Below are positions 27,601 through 39,400 of a DNA stretch of 64,000 bases, one piece after another. The translations under genes were made by a program, and so were the position numbers. The notes below the pieces were generated by a model. It had not been told where the DNA came from and ran no database searches. It saw only the letters and a list, made by a program, of their open reading frames with translations. Numbering within the stretch: position 1 is the stretch's first letter; each line of letters starts with the position of its first letter. Source of the stretch: Arcuatula senhousia (Eukaryota > Mollusca > Bivalvia > Mytilida > Mytilidae); NCBI GenBank assembly GCA_963971305.1, contig OZ020303.1:33158106-33222105 (forward strand), in the 5' to 3' direction.

Positions 27601-30600
27601 ATAGTCAATTGCTTTGGACACATGCATCCCATGATGGATTGACAAAATTTTTTGACACATGCAGCCTGAATTGGACTTTCCCCCATATTTCTCATGGAAT
27701 TCATTTTTTTTAAAGCAAAATAAATTACAGTTACAAAAAAATATTACCCTTAGTTAAGGGTATCTGCTACCTTTAAATTTTGCCTCTTTTGATCCCTAAC
27801 GACAATTTGTGGGAGGGGGTATCAAAAAAGGAATCCGCAATTTTATAAATTCAATACTTGGCAAGAATTAATTCGTGAAAAAAAATTGAAATCGGACAAT
27901 GAATAAAAAAGATTCGATTTTGGCCCCTAATTTCATTATGGAAAAAAGGGGGTTGCAATAATTAATCCTTCATTTCGTATGATCTACTTACAAAGAAATA
28001 ACTTGCAAAATAAAATGTTCAAAATCGGACCAGAAATAAAAAAGTTTTTTTGAGCCCTTTATTTCTAAATGAAAAAAAGGGGGGACCCCCACAGTTAATC
28101 CCATATATGGTTTAATGGTAAGGCATATCATTGTCAAATTTCATAGAGATTCACCAACCAGAACCAAACTTATTGTATTAAAATAAAATAATTGAATTTT
28201 TTGCCCCTTTTGGTCCCCTAATTTCTAAACGAACTAAGGAGGACCCTCCAAAATCATTAAATAAAAAAAAAACATTATTGTAAAATTCAACATCATTCGG
28301 TAGACCAAAACAAAAGTTATTGTGGGAACGAACCCCCTTTTTGGCCCCCTTATTTCTAAACGAATAAAAGAGGGACCCCAAAATCAATCCCATCAAGGAA
28401 CATCATTATCAAAGTTCAGAGCAATCGGATCACTAGAACTTAAGTTATTGGGGGAACACTAAAGTTAACTGACAACAACGACAACAACAACAACGATAAC
28501 GACAGCATCATACCATATTAAATACGTCCGCAATTTTTTTGCGGTCGTATAAAAATACCAAGTTTTATTTGACAGTTCTTTATGTTCTTTAAATCAATTC
28601 AAAAGTCCTTATAAGAACAGTTACCGTCGGTTACTTGAGTAAACAACTGGTTGTTAGATAATTACCAATTGACATTCAAACGCCAGAAGTCCGAAAAGGC
28701 AAAGCAGAATTAGTAGATACAAACGAAAAAACCACAAAGAATCACACTGCATGACAAAACAAATAAAGCAATTAATCAGCAACACCAACTCACATCAAAA
28801 CGAGAGTGCACTCAAGTTTTCTGGGAGGGAAAACAGCTTCTGCTTGTTATATAATACCGTCGTGTTAACAACAAATCTCCAATATAACGAATCAGTTGCA
28901 TAAAATATTGCTATTAATATGAAAGAAGGTAAAGTTTGAGTAACAACATTTGTCATTGACTTGCATAAAATTTTTCCATAGGAGTCAATTTCGAAATGCA
29001 CACGAATAATTGACTGGCAGGTTAAAATAACCACCTATACAGCTCATGCACATGTGCTAAACAAACGAAATATGCAGGCACATTTGTTATATGCCAATCC
29101 TCTACTTTTATACTGTTTATCTGCAGCGCGAGTGCATTACGCAGATTTACTGTGCAGGCGTCAACCACTGTGCAATGTTAAAAACTGGTATGTTTTATAC
29201 CAGCAGTATTTACAAATAAAAACAGAGTACATGTACAGATTACATTGTCAGATGCCTCCACAGTGCTCCCTTGAAGCAGTCTGTGGGTGTAGCCTGAATC
29301 ACTTGGTCAGGAAGGTTGTTCCAGTCTGCTATGGTCCTGGGAATAAAACTGTTTTGGTAGGCGTCTGTTGATGTACTAAGGCGGAGATACCTGTCCTTGT
29401 GATAATTCCGCGTCGCTCTTGTAGGTTTTGTTACGTATGTTGGGATGTTGACGGCTGCTTCTTCGTGAATGGCTTTGTAGGGTTAATATAGCTGCTTTTC
29501 GTCGAAGTTCTAATGTAGGCCATTCCAGTTCCTTTAAGATGGTCGTTACTGTACCTGGCTCTCTGCTATAGTTTGATGTAAACTTTAGTATCAGAGTTAA
29601 TTATTACTTTGTTAGCTTTTGCTGTTTGTTTATAAGAAGCGGATTTTATAGTTCTGAAATAATTTAGTCTAGAAACAATAACAAAATCAGCAAGAAACAT
29701 CCGCTGGTCTATTAGGAATGTCCACTGTTTAAATACCACTTTGCGTGTTCATACATTTCTTTTAAGTAATGTTAAATCTCTAATAGTAGCATGACTGTTT
29801 GTAATTGTATGATTTGCCCAAGCTTTATCAGTCATATTGCGTTGACCGTGCGTAATTTTTTTCTAAATAACATTTTTGCAACTTACGAAAACATTGAGAA
29901 ATAACAAATTTCACTTTTAAAGTCGTATTTTTAAATCACATTCTTACTTTATTACAGGTACTTGGTTTTTATACAATTTACTACCAGTATCTCTCCGTTG
30001 TTCTGTTTATAACCACTATTCTCAAGTAAAATTGACAATAATTTTGAACAATCCGCATCCAATAAAACGAGACAGAGTAAAACAAAACAGAAGTTCAACA
30101 TCTCTCGTTTAAAGACTGAATTTTTATTATTATAGATATGAATGAAACATAATCCTTTTATTCTTAAAACCGTCGGTAAAATGAAAAAAAAAATATGATG
30201 AGTATAAACAAATCTTTGCTATTATATATCAAATATTCCCATATTCATCTAATATAAGAAATATATTACGTTCGTGGATTTTTATTTCCTTTTTTTTTTC
30301 TTTATACATATGTAGATAAATCCCTTTCACTTTATACTGATCTTTTCGTTTTCATCAAAGCTTGAACTATGTTGAATGCTTAATGTTCTTTAATGTTTTT
30401 TTTCTTGAGATGATAAAGAAGTATTAAATTAGGAAATCTAAAAGGCAAAGAAGTAAAACAGCTCACAGAACCCCCCCCCCCCCAAAAAAAAAAACAACAA
30501 CAAAAAAACAAAAAAAAAAAAATTAAACGATATGATGAAAGACGATATGACAACATGTAAGCGAACTTATCTGTAATCACTAATGCAAGTTCGAACCCAG

Positions 30601-33600
30601 GAGCTATGTAAAGGTAAACAGTGTGTGCATGTTGCGCGAAGTGGTGTAGCAACAAGCAGAGACTGTTTACTTTTACATAATTTGCCTCTCGGTTATCTGT
30701 CCTTTAGAATGATGAGGTTCGCGAAAGTTAAAATCACATCATACAATTAATGTTTTATTCTTTATGCACTGTCACGCATGGATCTAATGCATAAAACCGC
30801 TACAAAGTTAAGGCTACACTCACATACTGCAAACTGCAGATGGTCTCTCATAAGCCTACACATTGTATAATCAATTAAGTTTGGAAAAAAATTCTTCTGC
30901 TGTCATTAACATAAAAGCCCAGGATTTGATTTTAAAAAAATCTTTTGAGTATGGTCGCGCTCATGATTTCATGATTTTAACTAGATGTTTAGCTCTTCCA
31001 GACTTAACCTTTTAAAACCACTGGCACTTGGAGCATGGATTTCATATATGACCCACTTTTTTCTAATACCCCTAACAAAATAAAATGTCGATAAAAATTA
31101 TTTAATTAGTCATTTCTTGTCCTTTCTAAACATATTATGTCAAAATATTGCTGTTTTACACTATCCAAAATCTTTACCCACTGGTATGCATAAAGCGAAT
31201 TCGCTTTTTAGAAAAATAGGGTGTCATTTGTGAAATCCATGCTCCAAGTGCCTGTGTTTAAAACTAAAGATAATTTGCACACTGTCTCCTACTTTATATG
31301 ACCAACAAGGTCGCAGTTTTAAAACTATGTAAAACTAGAGAAGTCTGACATCCCTCCAGTCATTTATCTTTTAAAGCAGACAGCACTATGGTTTACTATT
31401 GGTAATTTGATTAAGTGGTCAATTATATGTAATTTCAAACTCATTGCAATAAAAAATATCAAAAGTGACCATCCCTAAAGAAATAGTATAGAATTATAAT
31501 AACCGAGCAGGATTTCAAACAATCTAAAAAGAGAACAGACTTTGGTGTTTCTTCACATAGCGGAAAATAGAAATGCCAATAGTCATTAATATTAGGAATC
31601 ATATTGGTTGCCACCCGAAGGACTTATCGGAGACACAAGAGCAAAGTAACATGCTTATAAAAATCTTATGATTTGTGCAGTTGTAATGATGCCTGAATTT
31701 AATAAAATAAGTTGGAAGACAGCACCAGACGCATTAGGTTTTAAAACTTAATCTCGGGTAAATGTTCAAAACAACGATTTAAGAAATTTATGTAACTTCC
31801 TTGTCAGTGTCCAAGGCATTCATTAAATATAAATACATGTAGTAAATACCGGATCACAATATTCAGTCAGCGATCATCATTGTAGCAGTGAATTAAATTC
31901 ACCTATTTAAGTGATACAATTTCACTTGCTCAAGTAGATAGGATTTCTTAACAATCTAAGTTCACTTCTAAAAGTGATTTAAGACAAAATGTTACATCTT
32001 TTATCATCTGTAATGTTGTTATACAATTTTTTTACGTGGTCAGCAGTATTTTTCTTCTTTAGATCTAAATTGAAACTTTATATATCAATCACAATCATCT
32101 GGGCGCAGAAGAATTTGAGAAGGCGCACAAGCTTTGAAAATAGGTCCCTTGAGAAATTAAATGGCTATTAATTTCACGGGTCAGAAACTGATAGAATAAT
32201 TTATCCGGCTACTCCGGAACTAAGCCCTCTCACTGTTGGAAACCGGACAAAACAACCGCTTCAGTCATGACAAGGTAGGACATTTCTTTATTTTTTACTA
32301 CTAGCGGCTCAAATAATTCAATGCAAAGTATATCTATTCTAAGGAGAACGGTTATAAGATTTGTCCAGTGTAGTCAATTTTTCAAATTGTTTGTTGTAAT
32401 TTTTGTGAAAAGCGGACAAACCTGGAATTTTACGCTGAAATTTTGAACTATGTGTCAAAGTTTTTATAAACCAAATAGATTCCAAGCCCCCAAGTGTCAA
32501 AGAAATGTATGTATAACACAAAAATGAACAAATAATTACAATCAGGCTGTTTGTTTATTTACATCGTTGAAAGTTCATTAATTATGACGGTATAAGCAGA
32601 AATCTGTTGGGAAATGCTCGGAATAAGTCTTTTAGAATTGGGGAAAGTTATGTATCAAAATTGTGAAGTTTTGTCTCGCCTAAGACAGATGTCGCGAAAG
32701 ACGAGACTAAACCAAGGTATCGTGATTCATTCCGGCGAAGTCGGCGTTTATAATAGTTAAAGTTTTTGAATAATTAAGTATGTTTTATGCAAACAAGTAA
32801 TGATACGCAATTAATATTGGTATAAAAGATCTGGTATACAGTTGCATCAGCATGAGTACAGATGAATAGCAATCTATTTGTATGTTCTTGCAGTCACGGT
32901 CTACTGGCCCTTCATTTGTTTTTGCTGATTTGGTCAATTTTGATCTTTTTTTCTTAAGTCTGTTAAACATGAAACAGTTATGGGACACCATAAGTATTTG
33001 GTACTAGTATGCATATGCATTTAGCATCATTGCATATCTATTTCAATAACAACTGACCTTACTCCAACAGAATGTTAACCTATAAGAACCATCCGAATAT
33101 GAATCAATTTACCATCACAACTAATGGAATAACTAAATTACAAAAACAATTTTACCAATATAAAGCCCAGGGACAAGGTTACATATTGAGAATTCTCAAA
33201 GAATTGCAAAAAAATTGCATAAATTTCTCTATATATGTATGTATATCTGTTTATTGATACCAGCAAAGTTCCAGTTAACTGGCGCACAGCTAACGTGTCA
33301 CCAGCTTACATAAAAGGATCTCAAACCAAAGCAGAAAAGTATCCACCCATATCCCTCACATCGATATGCTTTAAGATTCTAGAAGACATTATAGACAGCA
33401 GCATCACAAATCATGGAGAATCAAAAAAACCTCTTTTACCTTCTCCATTATGGATTTAGACACATATAAGCCATTGATAGAGACCAAACTGATATAATTG
33501 GTTGACGACATATATTTAAAATCTACAAGACTAGAAACAACCGAACATACTCATTACAGACCTCGCAAAGGCATTTGATAAACTAACACTTGCTTTCTCA

Positions 33601-36418
33601 TTAATTCAAGCATTATGACATTGTTAACAAAACCGTAAAAATGGACCCCAAGCTGCCTATCAGAAAGTAAACAGTTCGCAGTAATACTAGTGGATAGAGA
33701 AACATCCGATTAAGTCAGTGTTGACACTAGTGTCCCCCAGGTTCAGCAAAAGGACTAAGACTTTTATCTTCTATATATACCAACGACCTACAGTCTCGTC
33801 TTGGCTCCACAATACGATTATTCACTGATGATACGATTGTATTTATACCTGCCAATTTCAAATGCTTAAGATGCGGAAGCATAACAAGAGGACCTTATTC
33901 AACTAGACCAGTGGGAAGAAGACTGATGCATGAAGTTCCACCTAGATAACTACACTGCCCGAACTATCACCAATAAAAGAAAAATTAGATTATAGAGCCA
34001 AACAATCAACTTCGTGGTCATTATAGAAATTCACTAACTAAAAGCATAACTAGCAAAATATCTTGGACTCACCTTCACAAACAAACTACTTTGGCAAGAG
34101 CACATAAACAACACCTACAGTGTATTACAAATCTAACAAAACCAACAGCTTCCTATGCAGAAATCTGATATCATTAATTGATATGAAAGAAAAAGCATAT
34201 ATTTCACTTGACAGGCTCCTAGTTGAAACAGCCAGTACTGTTTTAGTCATATAAACAGTGCAATAAAAATCAAATTTAACCTGTACACCAACAGTTACAA
34301 AGAAAGATCCAGTGTATGCAATATCATATACAATGTAAATTGGTAACCCCTACAAGACCGTAGAAGGGACTCGAGACTCCTCATAATGTATAAAATTGAT
34401 CGAGGGTTTGAAGCTATACTAAAACTCAACAGGCTAACACCACACCTGGGAACATTTAGAAGAAGGAACAACAGAGCATTTTAAATAGAAAACAGCAGAA
34501 TCGATATCAGGAAATATAATATCTTCCCCATAACAGTTCGTGCTAGGAATGCACTACCACCAGACATTGTAGAACTCGACACTATTAAAGCCTTCGAAGC
34601 TAAGATAGTGTCCAAGTGAATAACATGCTTTATGTCCCGATTATGGCTGCAATATTGCTGACGGGACATTACGCAAACAACAATCAATCAATGAACCATC
34701 AGACTCACCTGTAGATAGTTTTAAACAATTTATTTTTTTTACTTAGCCTATAACTTTCGATATTAAGGATAAGTAGGGTATGCGCATAGTCAACATATCA
34801 TAATCTTCGAAACGACGAAGGAGGCATTTGAAAGGCAGAAAAGGGCAGAATTGACAACCACATATGATTCAGCAAAATCCGTTGAACGGATTCAAAGCAG
34901 ATCTGTGTCCAGAAAAGATGACATACCAAATCCTTCCGTTGTGGTGCGGTGATGGACATTTATTAATATGAATCATATAAATCTCACGGTGGTGGACTAA
35001 CACATGAATATCCGTTTTCCATATCCTATGGGCTTATTCTGACGTTTCCCAACTTTATTGTGCTTATGTTGTTTTATTGTTCAATTAATAATATAAAATA
35101 TATATAATTTGCTTGAAAGCAATCAGCCACTGTCACAAAAACCATTGCATGTATAAAATATACCTAAGGCAACTTCAAAAATGATAAAAATTCATAAACT
35201 TTCTTTTAGGTGTATGTCTCGGCAACCTTTGTCCTTGTTTCATTGTTTAACCAATTGACCCAGATTTTCCCTGTTTGATCAGTTACTTTTTAGAACTTAT
35301 TACCCGAAGCTTGCATATATTTTTATTTTCATAAATAGCCAATTTTTATGTGTAAAACGCATTTTTTAGAGCCGAATTAATACGTTTTCCAAAAATTCAA
35401 AGCTTATCAGGCCATTTACCAACAAAATAATTCTATCAGTTTCTCCCGCGTGAATTTGTACTTATTGTGTCTTTAAAGAAGAAATTTAATTTATCAGACA
35501 AGCTATCTCTATAATGATACTAAATGAGGTGTAGAAATTGTAAATTTGTTCTTAAAAACAAGACCAATCGATGTCTGGCCCTGCGTCGTATGGCAAAACA
35601 TTGAACCCTGTATGTTTTAATTAGGCCCAATATGGACAGTCAATAGTTTTTTAAACTTGCATCCTATGGTGGACTGAAATTTCATATTTGTCACATGCAA
35701 CCTAATTTAAAGACTGAATCTGAATATTAAGAAATAAAAATATCTAAAGGATATAAAAACACACAAATAATCAGTCAAAACTATAAGTTTCAATTTCCCC
35801 CCTTTTGATCCCCTAATTGCTAGACAGAAAAGATAGGGTCAAGAAGATATTTATCTTCCATTTTGTATCCAATATATGGCAAATCGGACCATAAATAAAA
35901 AAGTTGGATTTTTGCCACTTTTGTGCCCCTTATTTATCAACGAAATAAGGGTAGACCTTAAAAATCATGCCAATGAATCATTTAATGGTATCGAACATCA
36001 ATGTAAAATTTTATATCAATCAGTCAATCAGAACTTTGGTTATTGTGGAAAACAATTAAAAGTTTCATTTTTTAGCCCCGTTAGGGCCCCTTAACGAAAA
36101 AAGAGGGGGCATTCAAAATCAACCCCACCCTTCCTTTTATTGTTAGTAACATTACCGTAAAGTTCCATAGCATTAAGTCAACCAGAACAAAAGTTATTGA
36201 GGAAACAAAAAAAAAAGTTGCTTTTTTGGCCCCTTTAGGGCCCCTAATTTCTAAACGGAATTATGAAATGATCCCAAAAGGGGAGGTGCACATCTTCAAT
36301 ATATCTGTAATCACTGTGTAAAATTTCAGAAAGATCAAGTGTTTGGTTTTTGAGATTCAGATTCTCTATAGCATTACGGATGGACAGATGGACAGCCGGA
36401 CAGACGGTCAGACGGACC

Positions 36419-36451
<33 letters not shown>

Positions 36452-39400
36452 TCTCCGGCGACGCAAGTAAAAATAGCGTTTAATGTCTATATTTATTTGA
36501 TTAAAAAAGTTCACTGGAACAAGTGAAATTTATTCACGCAAAGCTGTGTTCACCTATATCAGTGATTATATTTCACTTGTCCAAGTGAAACAAATTCACT
36601 TGTATAAGAATGATCCCTGACTGATATTTGAAAGTCCTCAATGATATCGGGAGTTTCTCGTTTACTCTTAATGTGAAGCAGTAACAGTATATATAGGACA
36701 GGATTACAGTCTACTTTGATGCTTAATGGTTATGAGTTAAAGTGACTCGGTTAATGGTGTCAATAAAACTCCAAGGCAGGTGGCATTACATAGATTGAAA
36801 ATATAGTTCGTGATCGGAAAATATACTAATTAGTAAAGCTACTACAAGATTCAATTACAAGTTTTAAATTCTAAAGCATATACAAATACTTTCACATGCT
36901 AAGTTCCATCCTGTTCATTGTGCATGTTACTGTAAATCTTCAGAGGCAACTTTCCATCCACTTATTCTTGTTGAATACATGATTCCCTTGACAGAGTGTT
37001 TTGCCCCGTAGACAAAACGGGATTTTGATCCCTTAGTATATTGTCAAAAAGTTAGGGTTTTTTGTTATGTTGTTTAAGTCTCACTCTCTGTATTGACCTC
37101 AACTTAACAAGTCGTGTGTCTTGCAACAAGCAAACACTGCTTATCCTTCCGGAACAACTGAGATTACTCGTTCCGGCATAAGCTCGAGTAGTTCGGTTGT
37201 TGTGTTTTGGTTTTTGATTCGTAAGGTTGATTGTTGTTGGCTTTGGTATCAATTAATGTTGTCTTTGTCTTTTCGGACTTCTGGCATTCGATTATCAAAT
37301 ACTTTTTTTACTGATCGAATATAGAAGGTCTTATGCATGCATTAAAATTTGCCGGGTCATCGATACCATAACGGATCGGCAATAGAGTCATCGGGGATTC
37401 TACGTAAATAAGGCGACATCCCTGGAGCCGTGGTATGGCAATGAAAGTCGATATAAGAGAAAAAGGGCGTTGTCAAAACCGTAGAGCGCCGAACGCGTTT
37501 GTAAATTTTAGAGGGGTTTCACTTTTAAATCTCCCCCGGCCTTAAAATAAAACTTACAAAAACGCATATTTTCGAAATGTTTTGGCATCGAATCAATCTA
37601 ACATATTCAACGTAGGTGCTGCTGCAAACAAATCTTAGGTGATAATATAAATCTTAATAAACAAAATTCAAACACAAATGCGGCTAAAGGTCTTGGGATT
37701 CTGACGTCGAGTCAGTGCTCAGCCCACAGAGCGACCAAGTGTGTACCCTGGGTGTCTGAATAGGGTAGTCCTCGTCCGCAGGGGTTGCCAGGTCTATATA
37801 CGGAAGCATTGACCGCTGACCATAATGGGCCAAAGTGTGTGGAGATTGCCATGCTTCATGCACGTAAAAGACCCCTTTGTGAACCACCAAGTAGTGCACC
37901 ACAAAGGCTAAATTTTCCGCCCCTACCCACCTCTCTCCTTTTTCTGTGGTTCTTCAAAATGTACTGTTCCTTTGTTTCCCATCCCACCCTAATATTATAT
38001 TTATCATCATCATTTCATGTTCATTATATCATCCTTTCATGTTCATAGTCTTTAAATAACCTATATAGTGTTGCAAGGGCGTTAAACACCAACTCACAGT
38101 GACACTCACTCACTCACTCACTAAGACGCTTTTATGAAAGTCCATTATCGGTCCAATGTGATCTTTGATCCGCTAAAAGTAGTGGTTCTAAGTAGAATTA
38201 CATTTGATCTTCGTTTTTCACATGGATTTCACATTCTCATTAATTATGTACCGTTTTGCCTTTTTATGTACAATATTTTTTCAGGCCAAGAACATGAAGA
38301 AGAGACAAATCAAGCTATTATGACGTTGGAGGTGTTTAACTGTGTGTGCTATCTTAGGTGCTTCAAACATAAGGTATGGGGTTAAAATGAGATAAATATA
38401 TAGGAAACAAAAAAGATTGCGTTTTAAAAAAACAAATATATATATACTAATGGAAAAAAGAAACTGTGCATCGCTTTGAAAAATCACAAATTCAACATTT
38501 TATTAAGTATTTGATACATTTTGTCTCAAAAGATCTGGACAAAAAAAAATTAGGTTTTAGACCCCTAAAAGATGTATTGTTTGCAGTATGAAATCAGGTA
38601 GTGTCCATTCCAAATTCACAAAATCACACTTGGGAAACAATGCGCATTTTTGAAATTAAGTTTTCTCAGCCGATATTCGCCAAAAACGTTACTCCTTTTA
38701 GTGGCTAAAAGATAACAGGTTTAATTTTGAGTGAAAATCCTGATTTTTTACTTTTGGGTTAAAAAAAATGGTTTTTGAAATCTCAGAAACTGGAATGAAA
38801 AAAATTTCAGATTTTTACCCAAAAATGATTTGCATGGTCCACTCGACATTCAGTGAAAATTTCAACTCGATAACTGTATTTTTACGATTTTCTGATTAGG
38901 AGAAAAATGGGTACATTTGATTTTCAATAGACATGCACAGTTTCTTTTTTCCATGAGTATATGTATTTGACGGTCATTACTTGTTAAGTTACCAAGAGCA
39001 ACAAATAAGATATTTTTTGAAATTTTCACATAGTCTGGATTTGGCTTCTTGTTCGAACTTTTTGGTTTTGAGAACTTTTCATTCATTATTTTTGGTTTTT
39101 GATCTTCCAATGTTTTGATTCAAATGCTGCTGATGAGAGATTACCCCTTGAAATATCGATATACAGCATAACCAAATTAACAGTTTTATACCCATTTTTT
39201 GGTATTGTATTTAAAATACCAGGTTTCTTTTCTAATACAGAACATGGTCGATATAGGTTAGTTTGCGATACCGTCCAGCGGTTCTGATTACAGGTCACTC
39301 CACCAAATTTACCGTTTTGTTAGTACTCGATTTGATACTTGTATTGTGAAACCACTGGGTCAATAACCGCTGTTGGTTGACTAGTGGTATTCGAGAGTAA

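Larger units (their letters stand above)
31864..36623. mobile_element. Putative 4.76-kb TIR element with AGTGAA-rich ends
   Basis: Left end CAGTCAGCGATCATC and right end GATCCCTGACTG are inverted, and both ends continue with repeated AGTGAA/TTCACT words for about 120 bp. A possible 5-bp ATATT duplication flanks it but is weak because it is AT-rich. Inside lie a LINE remnant and element C. No transposase was seen. Confidence 0.5.

Noticed and set aside
29054..29371. 105-codon plus-strand ORF
   Set aside because: Antisense shadow of the LINE C-terminal remnant, which reads clearly on the minus strand.
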